Shown piece by piece: positions 16,010 through 24,417 of a DNA stretch of 64,000 nucleotides; within the stretch, counting starts at the first letter, position 1; every line of letters starts with the position of its first letter. Origin of the DNA: Sinomonas gamaensis (GTDB taxonomy: Bacteria > Actinomycetota > Actinomycetes > Actinomycetales > Micrococcaceae); the NCBI RefSeq assembly GCF_005876955.1, contig NZ_SSCL01000001.1:310001-374000 (forward strand), read 5' to 3'. The translations under genes were made by a program, and so were the position numbers. Under the pieces are notes generated by a model. That model saw only the letters and a list, made by a program, of their open reading frames with translations, was not told the DNA's origin and ran no database searches.

Positions 16010-17260
16010 TCAGCCTCCTGCGCGGGGTCCTCGTTCCCGTCCCGTCGGGTTGGCGGAGAGCCTTCCCACAACAAGGGCGGTCTGGAGGACGAAAGCCTCG
16101 CGGGGGAGCAGCGGATCCCAGCCCGTCACGTCGCAGACCCGTCGAAGCCGATAGCGCACTGTGTTGGCATGCACGAACAGCTCGCGCGCGGTCGCTTCGA
16201 GTGAGTGGCCGAGTTCGAGGTAGGCGCTGAGCGTCTCCACGAGGCCGTTCGAGGCGGCGAGGAGGGGCCGGTAGATCTTCTGGACGAGAGCCCGTCGCGC
16301 GGCGTCATCGCCCGCGACCACGCGCTCGGGGAGCAAATCGTCCGCGGCCACGGGGCGGGGGGCGTTGGGCCACGCTCTCGCCGCCGAGAGGCCGGCAAAG
16401 GCGGCTTGGGCGGACGAGCTCACCTCCGGCAGGCTCTCCGCCCGCGGGCCGAAGACGACCGGACCCGGCGCGAACAGCTCGCTGAGTCGCGCATATGCCG
16501 TCTCGTCGTCCTCGATGCCGCCCAAGATGAGGATGAGGCGTTCCCCTTGGATGCCGACGAGTGCGTCCTTCGCGTAGCGCCCGGCCGCGCGGCGCATCTC
16601 TCCCACGTAGCTGGGGCTGGGCTCAAGCGGGGAGCTGCCAACCATGACTGCGAAATGCTCCTGTGCCTTCCAGCCGAGGGCGGCGATCCGGGAGCGGAGG
16701 GCGTCGGTGTTCTCGCCGCGCAGGATCGCGTCGACGATGAGTGCTTCGAGCCGGGTGTCCCACGATCCCCGCGTCTCGGCCGCCCTTGCGTAGACGTCGG
16801 CGGCCGCGAACGCCACCTCGCGCGAGTATCTGAGGACAGCCTCGCGCAGCGCGGGCTGGTCCTCTTCTGGGGCCAAGTGGGGCACCTGCTCCTCGACAAC
16901 CTCAACGACGATGCGGATGAGCTGGAGCGCCTTCTGAAGGCTGATTGACCGGGTGAGCTCAGTGGGCGCGTTGCCAAAGACGTCGGACAGCACCCAGGAG
17001 GGGAGAGTCGGCCGCTCGTACCAGGTCACAAAGGCGGCAATGCCGTTCTGGGCCACGAGACCGAGCGCCGACCGTTCGTCGGCACTCAGCCGTCCATACC
17101 AGGGGAGTGCGCGCTCGAGCTCGCGGGTCGTCGTCGTCGAGAGCTGGCCGACGCTGCTGCGGAGCTTCTTCAGCGTCTCGGCCTTCGCCGGGGAGACCGT
17201 CAGGCGGGCCTTCCGGGTGCCTCCGGCGGCTTGGGGCTGGTGGGGCATGTGAAGAAGCAT
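16010..17260 (-). CDS. fasR: FasR-like PucR/CdaR-type transcriptional regulator
   Basis: This ~416-residue protein has the architecture of PucR/CdaR regulators: a long N-terminal region of helices, a central GGDEF-like degenerate domain (~180-290) and a C-terminal helix-turn-helix with the family signature 'ATARELFVHANTVRYRLRRV' (~360-385). In Streptomyces coelicolor the gene of this type directly upstream of fabD is FasR, the activator of fatty-acid synthesis genes; position and family agree here. The start at 17260 has a G-rich ribosome site six bases upstream; an ATG at 17248 is an alternative. It reads in the same direction as the fab operon, 120 bases ahead of fabD. Confidence 0.82.
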   Translation of the reverse strand: MLLHMPHQPQAAGGTRKARLTVSPAKAETLKKLRSSVGQLSTTTTRELERALPWYGRLSADERSALGLVAQNGIAAFVTWYERPTLPSWVLSDVFGNAPTELTRSISLQKALQLIRIVVEVVEEQVPHLAPEEDQPALREAVLRYSREVAFAAADVYARAAETRGSWDTRLEALIVDAILRGENTDALRSRIAALGWKAQEHFAVMVGSSPLEPSPSYVGEMRRAAGRYAKDALVGIQGERLILILGGIEDDETAYARLSELFAPGPVVFGPRAESLPEVSSSAQAAFAGLSAARAWPNAPRPVAADDLLPERVVAGDDAARRALVQKIYRPLLAASNGLVETLSAYLELGHSLEATARELFVHANTVRYRLRRVCDVTGWDPLLPREAFVLQTALVVGRLSANPTGRERGPRAGG

Positions 17261-17293
17261 AGGCTTCCCCCCGCCGTCGCCCGAATTTGTGCG

Positions 17294-17311
17294 AAGGCTA
17301 CAAGAAGCCTT
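17294..17311. promoter_or_regulatory. Inverted repeat ahead of the fasR-like gene
   Basis: AAGGCT-ACAAG-AAGCCTT pairs over 6 bases and lies 34 bases upstream of the regulator's start. It contains CTTGTAG on the minus strand, like half of the fabD dyad, so it may be an autoregulatory site. Confidence 0.35.
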
Positions 17312-17321
17312 CCGGCAAAAG

Positions 17322-17362
17322 GACGACGGCGACGCCCCCATGTGGGGAGCGCCGCCGTCGTC
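17322..17362 (-). terminator. Terminator of aceE
   Basis: The arms GACGACGGCG and CGCCGTCGTC pair across a GC-rich loop that can extend the stem (GCCCCC with GGGG). The hairpin starts 36 bases past the aceE stop codon and ahead of the regulator's promoter. Confidence 0.7.
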
Positions 17363-17397
17363 ATGGTGTCGGCTGGGCGACGTGGGCGAGCTGACGT

Positions 17398-20139
17398 CTA
17401 GCTCTCGCCGCCCGCGTTGCCAGTTGTCCCGGCGTTCACGTCGAGCAGGCGGTAACGCTCGAACGCCTGACGGGGCGCATCCCCGTCCACCTCGCCGCGA
17501 CGGGCGAGCATCTGCAGCGCGCGCACCACGACGGAGTGGCTGTCGATGTGGAAGTAGCGACGTGCCGCGGCGCGGGTGTCGGCGAAGCCGAAATCGTCGG
17601 CCCCGAGCGTCGCGAACTCATTCGGGAGGAACTGCCGGATCTGGTCCGGGACCGCCTTCATGTAGTCGCTGACCGCCACGATCGGTCCGGTCGCCCCGGC
17701 GAGCTGCTGGGTCACGAACGGAATGCGCGGCTCCTGGCCCGGGTTCAGGAACGCCTCGTGCTCGGCGGCGAGGCCGTCGCGGCGAAGCTCGTTCCACGAG
17801 GTCACGCTCCACACATCCGCCGAGACGCCCCACTCTTCGGCGAGGATCCGCTGCGCTTCGAGCGCCCACGGAACGGCAACGCCCGAGGCGAGCAGCTGGG
17901 TGCGAGGCCCGTCGATCTTGGCCGGAGCCAAGAGGTAGATGCCCTTCACCACGCCCTCGACATCGAGTTCCTCCGGCTCGGCGGGCTGGACGATCGGCTC
18001 GTTGTACACGGTGAGGTAGTACATGACGTTCGGATCCGGGTGGTTCCCGCCGTACATCCGCTCGATGCCCGACCGCACAATGTGGCCGATCTCGTACCCG
18101 TAGGCGGGGTCATAGGTCACGACCGCCGGGTTGGTCGAGGCGAGAAGCGGCGAGTGCCCGTCGGCGTGCTGCGTTCCTTCGCCGGTCAGGGTCGTGCGGC
18201 CAGCCGTTGCGCCGATGATGAAGCCGCGAGCCATCTGGTCTGCGGCAGCCCAGATGCCGTCTCCCGTGCGCTGGAAGCCGAACATCGAGTAGAAGACGTA
18301 GACCGGAACCAGGGTTTCGCCGTGCGTCGCGTAGGACGTGCCCGCCCCGGTGAAGGCCGCCACCGAGCCGGCTTCATTGATGCCCGCATGCAGGATCTGG
18401 CCCTGGGGCGCTTCCTTGTAGGCGAGGACGAGGTCGCGATCCACCGAGAGGTAGTTCTGGCCCTTCGGGTTGTAGATCTTCGCCGTCGGGAAGAACGCGT
18501 CCATGCCGAACGTCCTGGCCTCGTCCGGAATGATCGGAACGATTCGCTGCCCGAAGTCCTTGTCCCTCATGAGGTCCTTGAGGAGGCGGACAAAAGCCAT
18601 GGTCGTGGCTGCCTGCTGCTTGCCGGACCCGCGCTTGGCCACCTCGTACGCCTTCTCGGACGGGAGTGCGATGCCCTGGTGGGGGTCGCGCCGTTCGGGC
18701 AGGAAGCCGCCGAGCATCTTGCGCCGATCCATCATGTACTGGATCTCAGGGGCATCCATGCCGGGGTGGTAGTACGGCGGTGCGTACGGGTCAGCCTCAA
18801 GCTGCTCGTCGGTGATGGGGATGCGCAGGTGGTCGCGGAAGTCCTTGAGGTCCTGCAGCGTCATCTTCTTCATCTGGTGGGTCGCGTTGCGGCCCTCGAA
18901 GTGCGGACCGAGGCCGTATCCCTTGACCGTCATGGCAAGGATGACGCTCGGCTTGCCCTTGAACTCGGTCGCCGCCTTGTATGCGGCGTAGACCTTCCAG
19001 TAGTCGTGGCCGCCGCGCTTGAGGTTCCAGATCTGCTCGTCCGAGTAGTCGGCGACGAGCTCCTTCGTCTCCGGTGTCTTGCCGAAGAAGTGCTCGCGGA
19101 CAAACCCGCCGGACTCGGCCTTGTACGTCTGGTAGTCGCCGTCCAGAGTCTCGTTCATGACCTTGACGAGCTGCCCGTTGTCGTCCTTCTTGAGCAGGGC
19201 ATCCCACTCGCGTCCCCAGATGACCTTGATGACGTTCCACCCGGCACCGCGGAAGAAGGCCTCGAGCTCCTGGATGATCTTGCCGTTGCCGCGCACCGGG
19301 CCGTCAAGGCGCTGGAGGTTGCAGTTGATGACGAAGGTCAGGTTGTCGAGGTTGTCATTCGCCGCGAGCTGCAGCAGGCCGCGGCTCTCCGGCTCATCCA
19401 TCTCGCCGTCGCCGAGGAACGCCCACACGTGCTGGTCGGACGTGTCCTTGATGCCGCGGTTATGGAGATACCGGTTCGTCTGGGCCTGATAAATGGCATT
19501 CATCGGCCCGATGCCCATGGAGACCGTGGGGAACTCCCAGAACTCGGGCATCATGCGCGGGTGCGGGTAGGAGGACAATGCATGGCCCTTGTGGGACTTC
19601 TCCTGGCGGAAGCCGTCGAGGTCCTCCGAGCTGAGGCGGCCCTCCATGAAGGCGCGGGCGTACATGCCGGGGGAGGCGTGGCCCTGGAAGAAGACCTGGT
19701 CTCCGCCGCCCGGGTGGTCCTTGCCCCGGAAGAAGTGGTTGAAGCCCACTTCGTAGAGGGTTGCGGCACCCGCATACGTCGAGATGTGTCCGCCGACGCC
19801 GATGCCCGGCCGCTGAGCACGGTGCACCATGATGGCGGCGTTCCACCGCATATAGGCGCGGTAGCGTCGCTCATACTCTTCGTTGCCCGGGTACTCGGGC
19901 TCCTGGTCCGCGGGGATCGTGTTCACGAAGTCGGTCGTGGTGACCATCGGAACGCCTACGCTGCGCGAGCCTGCCCGCTGGAGGAGACTGCGCATGATGT
20001 ACTGCGCGCGTTCGGTGCCCTGCGATTCGATCAGGGCGTCAAGAGACTCGATCCACTCGGAGGTCTCTTCGGGGTCGCGGTCCGGCAGCTGATTCGTCAG
20101 GCCGCTGAGGATGTGCGAGGTTTCCTCTCCTACAGACAC
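17398..20139 (-). CDS. aceE: Pyruvate dehydrogenase E1 component (homodimeric type)
   Basis: AceE is the thiamine-diphosphate enzyme that decarboxylates pyruvate and passes the acetyl group to E2 lipoate. The 913-residue length suits the single-chain E1. Seen in order: '[19 protein letters not shown]', the TPP-binding region '[16 protein letters not shown]' through '[19 protein letters not shown]', the middle domain '[20 protein letters not shown]', and a transketolase C-terminal-like domain. The GTG at 20139 is preferred because GAGAGG lies six bases upstream; a TTG two codons earlier is possible. It is monocistronic and terminates before the fasR-like gene, so acetyl-CoA supply and its use in fatty-acid synthesis are neighbours here. 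Confidence 0.96.
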   Translation of the reverse strand: MSVGEETSHILSGLTNQLPDRDPEETSEWIESLDALIESQGTERAQYIMRSLLQRAGSRSVGVPMVTTTDFVNTIPADQEPEYPGNEEYERRYRAYMRWNAAIMVHRAQRPGIGVGGHISTYAGAATLYEVGFNHFFRGKDHPGGGDQVFFQGHASPGMYARAFMEGRLSSEDLDGFRQEKSHKGHALSSYPHPRMMPEFWEFPTVSMGIGPMNAIYQAQTNRYLHNRGIKDTSDQHVWAFLGDGEMDEPESRGLLQLAANDNLDNLTFVINCNLQRLDGPVRGNGKIIQELEAFFRGAGWNVIKVIWGREWDALLKKDDNGQLVKVMNETLDGDYQTYKAESGGFVREHFFGKTPETKELVADYSDEQIWNLKRGGHDYWKVYAAYKAATEFKGKPSVILAMTVKGYGLGPHFEGRNATHQMKKMTLQDLKDFRDHLRIPITDEQLEADPYAPPYYHPGMDAPEIQYMMDRRKMLGGFLPERRDPHQGIALPSEKAYEVAKRGSGKQQAATTMAFVRLLKDLMRDKDFGQRIVPIIPDEARTFGMDAFFPTAKIYNPKGQNYLSVDRDLVLAYKEAPQGQILHAGINEAGSVAAFTGAGTSYATHGETLVPVYVFYSMFGFQRTGDGIWAAADQMARGFIIGATAGRTTLTGEGTQHADGHSPLLASTNPAVVTYDPAYGYEIGHIVRSGIERMYGGNHPDPNVMYYLTVYNEPIVQPAEPEELDVEGVVKGIYLLAPAKIDGPRTQLLASGVAVPWALEAQRILAEEWGVSADVWSVTSWNELRRDGLAAEHEAFLNPGQEPRIPFVTQQLAGATGPIVAVSDYMKAVPDQIRQFLPNEFATLGADDFGFADTRAAARRYFHIDSHSVVVRALQMLARRGEVDGDAPRQAFERYRLLDVNAGTTGNAGGES

Positions 20140-20477
20140 GTCCAACCTCTCTTCGAGCCCGGAGGACCGGAGCTGGTGGCTGCCGGACGTCGGGCAATAT
20201 CGTCGCTGGGCCTCAACGTTCAGGCCCGTTTTCGTGTAAGCGCTCCTTCAGGCAGCCGGGTTCCCCAGCCAGAGCAGCGGCGCGCTCTCTGTCACTCTAG
20301 TCGCGTCGGAGGTGCACGTGCAGCGCGTGCGCTTGATGCTACGGGCCAAACGGTGTTGGCTTATACATACATTCCGCGTGCGAGCAGGCGCTGGGAGCAG
20401 GCGCAGTCATGGAAGGCGCACTGATTCCGCGGCCTGCGACCACGGGGTGTAGACGAAACGCGCGAGGAGGAAAGAAC
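20140..20477. other. Divergent promoter region between aceE and the DUF3052 gene
   Basis: These 338 bases contain no gene I can support. They must hold the promoters for aceE on the minus strand and for the DUF3052 gene on the plus strand. An AT-rich patch with TATACAT at about 20362-20368 is the best candidate -10 region for the plus direction. Confidence 0.4.
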
Positions 20478-20891
20478 GTGGGCGAGACCGACACCGCCGC
20501 AGGGAGCAATGTGGCGGGGCGATTGGGTTTCAAGGACGGAGACCTGATCCAGGAATTCGGCTACGACGAGGACGTCGACTTCGATCTCAGGGATGCAATT
20601 GAGGACGCGGTGGGCTCCGAGCTTCTCGACGAGGACGATCATGATGTCGTGGACGCGGTCCTCGTGTGGTGGCGTGACGGCGATGGCGACCTCGTGGACA
20701 TGCTGGTCGACGCGCAGACAACGCTCGAGGACCAGGGTGTGATCTGGCTGTTGACGCCCAAGCAAGGTCGCGAGGGCCATGTGCCACCGGTCGAGGTCCA
20801 GGAGGCCGCGCCCACTGCCGGACTGCATTCGACCTCGACCGCCGGCGTCTCCAAGGATTGGCACGCGACTCGTCTCGCCCGGAAGAAGTGA
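20478..20891 (+). CDS. DUF3052 family protein
   Basis: This 137-residue acidic protein is a DUF3052 member, conserved in actinobacteria and of unknown function. Typical stretches are 'LGFKDGDLIQEFGYDEDVDF', 'VDAVLVWWRDGDGDLVDMLV' and 'GVIWLLTPKQGREGHVPP', with a Lys/Arg-rich end 'DWHATRLARKK'. The GTG at 20478 has GAGGAAAGAAC upstream. Its stop codon overlaps the start of the next gene (GTGA), so it is translationally coupled to the peroxiredoxin. Confidence 0.85.
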   Translation: MGETDTAAGSNVAGRLGFKDGDLIQEFGYDEDVDFDLRDAIEDAVGSELLDEDDHDVVDAVLVWWRDGDGDLVDMLVDAQTTLEDQGVIWLLTPKQGREGHVPPVEVQEAAPTAGLHSTSTAGVSKDWHATRLARKK

Positions 20892-21400
20892 CCGTTTCGG
20901 GACCCGGCATTCCAGGAGGATCGATCGGCCCGGGCGACGGGGCCCCCGACTTCACCCTGTCGAACCAATTCGGCGAACCCATCCGACTTTCAGCGCTCCG
21001 GGGCCGTCCTGTCGTTTTGGTGTTCTACCCGTTCGCGTTCTCGCAGATCTGCACGAGCGAGCTCGCAGCCATCCGAGACAGGCCGGAGATCTTCTCGGAA
21101 GCAGGCGCTGAGGTGCTGGCCGTGTCGATCGACAGCAAATACGCGCTTCGGGCCTACGCGGAGTCGGAAGGGTATTCTTTCCATCTTCTGGCCGACTTCT
21201 GGCCACACGGCGCCGTTGCGCGGCAGTATGGGGTCTTCGATGAAGGCAGCGGGATGGCGCTGCGCGGCACGTTCATCCTCGACCGAAACGGGGTAGTCCG
21301 CTATCGCGTGGTCAATCCGCGGGGCCAACCCCGCAACATCGAGGACTACGCGGCAGCACTGTCTCGAATCGGAGGGACCGGTCCGAATCGGATAGAGTGA
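20888..21400 (+). CDS. AhpE-like one-cysteine peroxiredoxin
   Basis: This is a peroxide-reducing enzyme of the AhpC/TSA superfamily. The 170-residue protein has the peroxidatic cysteine in 'VVLVFYPFAFSQICTSELAA' (the PxxxTxxC region is of AhpE type) and the conserved arginine in 'GMALRGTFILDRNG'. No second cysteine is present, so it would use an outside thiol, perhaps mycothiol or mycoredoxin as in mycobacterial AhpE. The GTG at 20888 overlaps the stop of the DUF3052 gene. tRNA-Val follows 28 bases later. Confidence 0.88.
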   Translation: MTVSGPGIPGGSIGPGDGAPDFTLSNQFGEPIRLSALRGRPVVLVFYPFAFSQICTSELAAIRDRPEIFSEAGAEVLAVSIDSKYALRAYAESEGYSFHLLADFWPHGAVARQYGVFDEGSGMALRGTFILDRNGVVRYRVVNPRGQPRNIEDYAAALSRIGGTGPNRIE

Positions 21401-21428
21401 AGCAGCGCGCCGGCGTAGCCGGCCACAA

Positions 21429-21501
21429 GGGTCTTTAGCTCAGCTGGTAGAGCGCCACGCTTACACCGTGGATGTCATCGGTTCGATCCCGGTAGGACCC
21501 A
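21429..21501 (+). tRNA. tRNA-Val (anticodon TAC)
   Basis: A 73-base cloverleaf: acceptor GGGTCTT pairs with AGGACCC, the D-stem is GCTC/GAGC, the anticodon stem CCACG/CGTGG holds the loop CTTACAC, and the T-loop is TTCGATC. The anticodon TAC reads valine codons. The 3' CCA is not fully encoded. Confidence 0.95.
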
Positions 21502-21589
21502 CCCCCTCGTAGAACGACATCGCGAATGGCGTGCACATTTACGCCAAGAGACTCCATCGAATGTCGGTGCCCATGCATAGCCTCCCCCC

Positions 21590-21859
21590 ATGGAGAGCAT
21601 TCTGGTCCGAACTGCGCCGAATGGGACGCCCCACTCCTTCAGGCGAGGAGACCGCAACTGGCGGGTCGCGGCTGAACCCGCACGCTGGTTCGAGCGCGTG
21701 CGTTGGTGGACCGCAGAGTCGCGCCTGCCGCGCGGAGCGAGCCGAGTGGATGTCGAGGTCTGGCAAGTGCAGGCGGCCCTTGGGCTCCGAGGAAGCGGGC
21801 TGCGGACGTTCGAACTCGTCCGGGACCAGCTTGGCGGAGGATGGAGCCTCCGCGCATAG
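21590..21859 (+). CDS. Small DUF6504-like protein
   Basis: An 89-residue basic protein with a Trp-rich pattern, 'PHSFRRGDRNWRVA', 'ARWFERVRWW' and 'LRTFELVRDQLGGGWSLRA', resembles the DUF6504 group found in actinobacteria, whose function is unknown. No ribosome site precedes the ATG; CATAGC lies close upstream, so a leaderless transcript is possible. A strong terminator follows. Confidence 0.55.
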   Translation: MESILVRTAPNGTPHSFRRGDRNWRVAAEPARWFERVRWWTAESRLPRGASRVDVEVWQVQAALGLRGSGLRTFELVRDQLGGGWSLRA

Positions 21860-21892
21860 CCGCGCGGGTTGAGATGGCACCCGGGCATGGAA

Positions 21893-21939
21893 AGAGCCTC
21901 CCGCCGCTGCCTTGGGGGGATGCCGCGGTGGGAGGCTCT
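21893..21939 (+). terminator. Terminator after the DUF6504-like gene
   Basis: AGAGCCTCCC(GCCGC) pairs with (GCGG)TGGGAGGCTCT across a short loop. The stem is about 15 bases with one small bulge and starts 34 bases past the stop codon. Confidence 0.75.
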
Positions 21940-22005
21940 GGCTCTGAATACTAGGTGAACTGCAGGTGACGGAACAAATCCAGCTCCGGCCCGTATCATG
22001 TTCTC

Positions 22006-22024
22006 TGTTCAGCATTTTGGACAA
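22006..22024. promoter_or_regulatory. Candidate IclR-type operator upstream of the regulator gene
   Basis: The element TGTTCAGCATTTTGGACAA lies 38 bases ahead of the regulator's start. A close copy (13 of 16 bases over the core) occurs at 22919-22934, upstream of the transporter gene, which suggests one regulator for both. Confidence 0.45.
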
Positions 22025-22061
22025 CCGCAAGCGAACGGGGTTCGCTGAGACGAGGAGCAGC

Positions 22062-22892
22062 GTGGCACCGAGCAAGACAGCAGGCAGCGGAGAGCTGGAG
22101 CGATCACGCGAGGAGGCGCCGTCCTCGTCCTCTGCGCCAGCGGTGACGCGCGCCGCTGCGGTGCTGGATGTCCTGGCCGCATCTGCTACCGGCCGAGCGA
22201 CCTTGAGCGACCTCGCCCGCGACCTGGGAATCCCGAAATCGTCGACCTCGAACATCCTGCAGGCTCTCGAGGATGCGGGGCTGGTGGCCCGCGAAGGGAG
22301 CGAGTTCTCGCTGGGGCGCAAGCTCGTCGAACTGGGCGCCTCGTACCTGAGCCGGCGTGACGAGATCCGCGAGTTCTATCAGTTCTGCGGGCAGGCGGCC
22401 ACGCTTTCCAAGGAGACGGTGCGAATAGCACTCCTGGATGGTGACCACGTGATCTACCTGGCCCGCTATGAGGGCCATCCCGCCGTGCGGCTGACCTCGA
22501 CCATCGGGGACAAGATGCCAGCGTCGCTGTGTGCCGTGGGGAAGGCCTTGGTCGGCCGCCTTCATGAGCACGACTGGGAGGTGCTGTACCCCGACGATGC
22601 GGAGCTCCCGGTCCTCACGCCCCACTCCATCAGGACGGGCAAGGAGTTCAAGGAGGAGCTTCGGCGGATCAAGGAGCAGGGGTACGCCTTCGAGGATGAG
22701 GAGTCCACCCTCGGCGTGGTGTGCGTTGCCGTTCCCGTGCCCACGAGGGGGGCCCACGGGCCCAATCTGGGGGTGAGCGTCACCTCACTCAAGGCAACGT
22801 TCACCGAGGAGCAGAAGCTGGCGATGGTCCGCGAGCTCCAGGGCTTGGCGAGGGCGCTCGGAAATCCGATGGGCGAGTGGTCAAAGTCCTGA
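22062..22892 (+). CDS. IclR family transcriptional regulator
   Basis: This 276-residue protein has an N-terminal winged helix ('VTRAAAVLDVLAASA', 'LSDLARDLGIPKSSTSNIL') and a C-terminal effector domain with the IclR signature ('MPASLCAVGKALVGRL', 'GYAFEDEESTLGVVCVAVPV'). IclR proteins sense small carboxylic acids or aromatic compounds. The GTG at 22062 has GAGGAG with 5-base spacing; the longer frame from 21966 lacks support. It reads into the transporter gene and shares a repeated operator-like element with it, so it probably controls the dehydrogenase locus that follows. Confidence 0.9.
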   Translation: MAPSKTAGSGELERSREEAPSSSSAPAVTRAAAVLDVLAASATGRATLSDLARDLGIPKSSTSNILQALEDAGLVAREGSEFSLGRKLVELGASYLSRRDEIREFYQFCGQAATLSKETVRIALLDGDHVIYLARYEGHPAVRLTSTIGDKMPASLCAVGKALVGRLHEHDWEVLYPDDAELPVLTPHSIRTGKEFKEELRRIKEQGYAFEDEESTLGVVCVAVPVPTRGAHGPNLGVSVTSLKATFTEEQKLAMVRELQGLARALGNPMGEWSKS

Positions 22893-22905
22893 ACAACTAA
22901 CAACA

Positions 22906-22940
22906 TGCTGGACAACTGGTCAGCATTCTGTACTCTGTTC
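22906..22940. promoter_or_regulatory. Operator-like cluster upstream of the MHS transporter
   Basis: The imperfect dyad TGCTGGAC-AACT-GGTCAGCA (22906-22925) overlaps a second copy of the motif seen before the IclR gene (GGTCAGCATTCTGTAC). It lies 30-60 bases upstream of the transporter's start codon. Confidence 0.45.
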
Positions 22941-22968
22941 ACTACAGTGATCGTCCAAAGGAGTACAG

Positions 22969-24345
22969 ATGCACACCAGTCCTCTCGACGGCGCCGTCGG
23001 GACCCCCGCGTCGCAGCGTGATCGGGCAGCCTCCGCTTCGGGCACCGCTTTCGACCCCGCCCAGCTGCGCAGCGCAACCCTTGCCAGCTCGGTCGGCTCG
23101 GCCCTCGAGTACTACGACTTCTACATCTTCGGGCTCGCGACGGCCCTCGTCTTCGCGCCCCTCTTCTTCCAGCCCTTCGGCGATGCCAAGGTCATCGCGA
23201 GCTTCGCGACCTTCGGAATCGCTTACGTCGCGCGCCCGCTCGGCGGCCTGCTCTTCGGCTACGTCGGCGACCGGTGGGGCCGCAAGGTTGTGCTCCTGAC
23301 CACAATCCTCCTGATGGGGTCAGCGAGCTTTCTCATCGGCCTGCTGCCCACGTACCGGGAGATTGGGGCGCTCGCCCCTATCCTGCTCGTAGCCCTGCGC
23401 ATCCTCCAGGGTCTCGGGGCCGGGGCGGAGCAGGCCGGTGCGACGACGCTGATCTCCGAGGTGGCGCCGGCGCCGCGTCGCGGCTTCTTCGCCGCCCTGC
23501 CGTTTGTGGGCATCCAGCTCGGGACGCTCCTGGGTGCGGGGACTTTCGCGCTGCTGGGCCTCGCGCAGCCCCAACTTGTGCAGGACTGGCTGTGGCGGGT
23601 GCCATTCCTTGCCTCGTTCATCCTTATTGCGGTCGCGCTCGTCATACGCCTGAAGCTCAAGGAGACTCCTGTCTTCCAGGAGCTCGAGAAGCACAAGGAG
23701 GTTGCCAAGAACCCCGTGGGCGCGGTCTGGCGGACCTCGAGGGGAGCGGTGCTCAAAGGCATTGGGATCCGCATGGCGGAAAACGGGAATTCGTCCATCT
23801 ACTCAGCGGTGACGGTCTCCTTCCTCGGCACGATCGCGTTCTTCAAGGACGACAAGACCCTCGGGCCTACGTCCCTCCTCGTTGCCGCCGGAGTGGCCGC
23901 CGTCGGCGTGGTCTTCTTCGGCTGGCTCTCCGATCGCGTCGGCCGCGTTGCCGTCTACCGCTACGGCGCCCTGTTTCAGGCTGTCATCGCGATCCCTGCG
24001 TTCTATCTCCTCACGCTCGGCCAGCCGTGGCTCGTTCTGCTGGTCATCGCGATCGGTACGGGAATCGGTGTCCAGTCCATGCTCGGCCCGCAGTGCGCCC
24101 TCCTGCCGGAGATGTTCGGCTCGACCCATCGATTCACGGGAGTTGCCCTCAGCCGCGAGATTTCGGCCATGATCGCGTCGGGTCTCGTCCCGGTGCTGAT
24201 CGCTGCCCTGCTTGAGGCGACTCACAATTCGTGGCTCGTGCTCGCGGGCTTCTCGCTCGTGCTCTCCCTCATCACGTTCGCTACGACCTTCGCGGTCCGG
24301 GAGACCAAGGGTCGCGATCTCACGCTCCTCGAGGATGGCGCCTGA
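22969..24345 (+). CDS. MFS transporter, metabolite:H+ symporter (MHS) family
   Basis: The 458-residue protein has about 12 hydrophobic segments and MHS signatures: 'SSVGSALEYYDFYIFGLAT' at the first helix, 'RPLGGLLFGYVGDRWGRK' between helices 2 and 3, and 'LRILQGLGAGAEQAGATTLI' at helix 4. MHS members (ShiA, ProP, KgtP types) bring in carboxylates or sugar acids with protons. The ATG has AAAGGAG at good spacing. It follows the IclR gene and converges on a 2-hydroxyacid dehydrogenase gene, so a hydroxy or sugar acid is the probable substrate. Confidence 0.9.
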   Translation: MHTSPLDGAVGTPASQRDRAASASGTAFDPAQLRSATLASSVGSALEYYDFYIFGLATALVFAPLFFQPFGDAKVIASFATFGIAYVARPLGGLLFGYVGDRWGRKVVLLTTILLMGSASFLIGLLPTYREIGALAPILLVALRILQGLGAGAEQAGATTLISEVAPAPRRGFFAALPFVGIQLGTLLGAGTFALLGLAQPQLVQDWLWRVPFLASFILIAVALVIRLKLKETPVFQELEKHKEVAKNPVGAVWRTSRGAVLKGIGIRMAENGNSSIYSAVTVSFLGTIAFFKDDKTLGPTSLLVAAGVAAVGVVFFGWLSDRVGRVAVYRYGALFQAVIAIPAFYLLTLGQPWLVLLVIAIGTGIGVQSMLGPQCALLPEMFGSTHRFTGVALSREISAMIASGLVPVLIAALLEATHNSWLVLAGFSLVLSLITFATTFAVRETKGRDLTLLEDGA

Positions 24346-24366
24346 CCTTGTCTGAAGGCAGAAGAG

Positions 24367-24387
24367 GGCTCCCGCGCAGCGGGAGCC
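24367..24387. terminator. Terminator between the transporter and dehydrogenase genes
   Basis: GGCTCCCGC-GCA-GCGGGAGCC is a perfect 9-base stem followed by GTCTTTG on the plus strand. It serves the transporter gene and probably also the converging gene. Confidence 0.8.
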
Positions 24388-24417
24388 GTCTTTGCGTCGG
24401 CCAAGCAGCCGGGTGGA

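Noticed and set aside
17536..20424. 962-codon plus-strand frame over aceE
   Set aside because: It is antisense to a fully recognisable pyruvate dehydrogenase and exists because of the GC-rich third codon positions.
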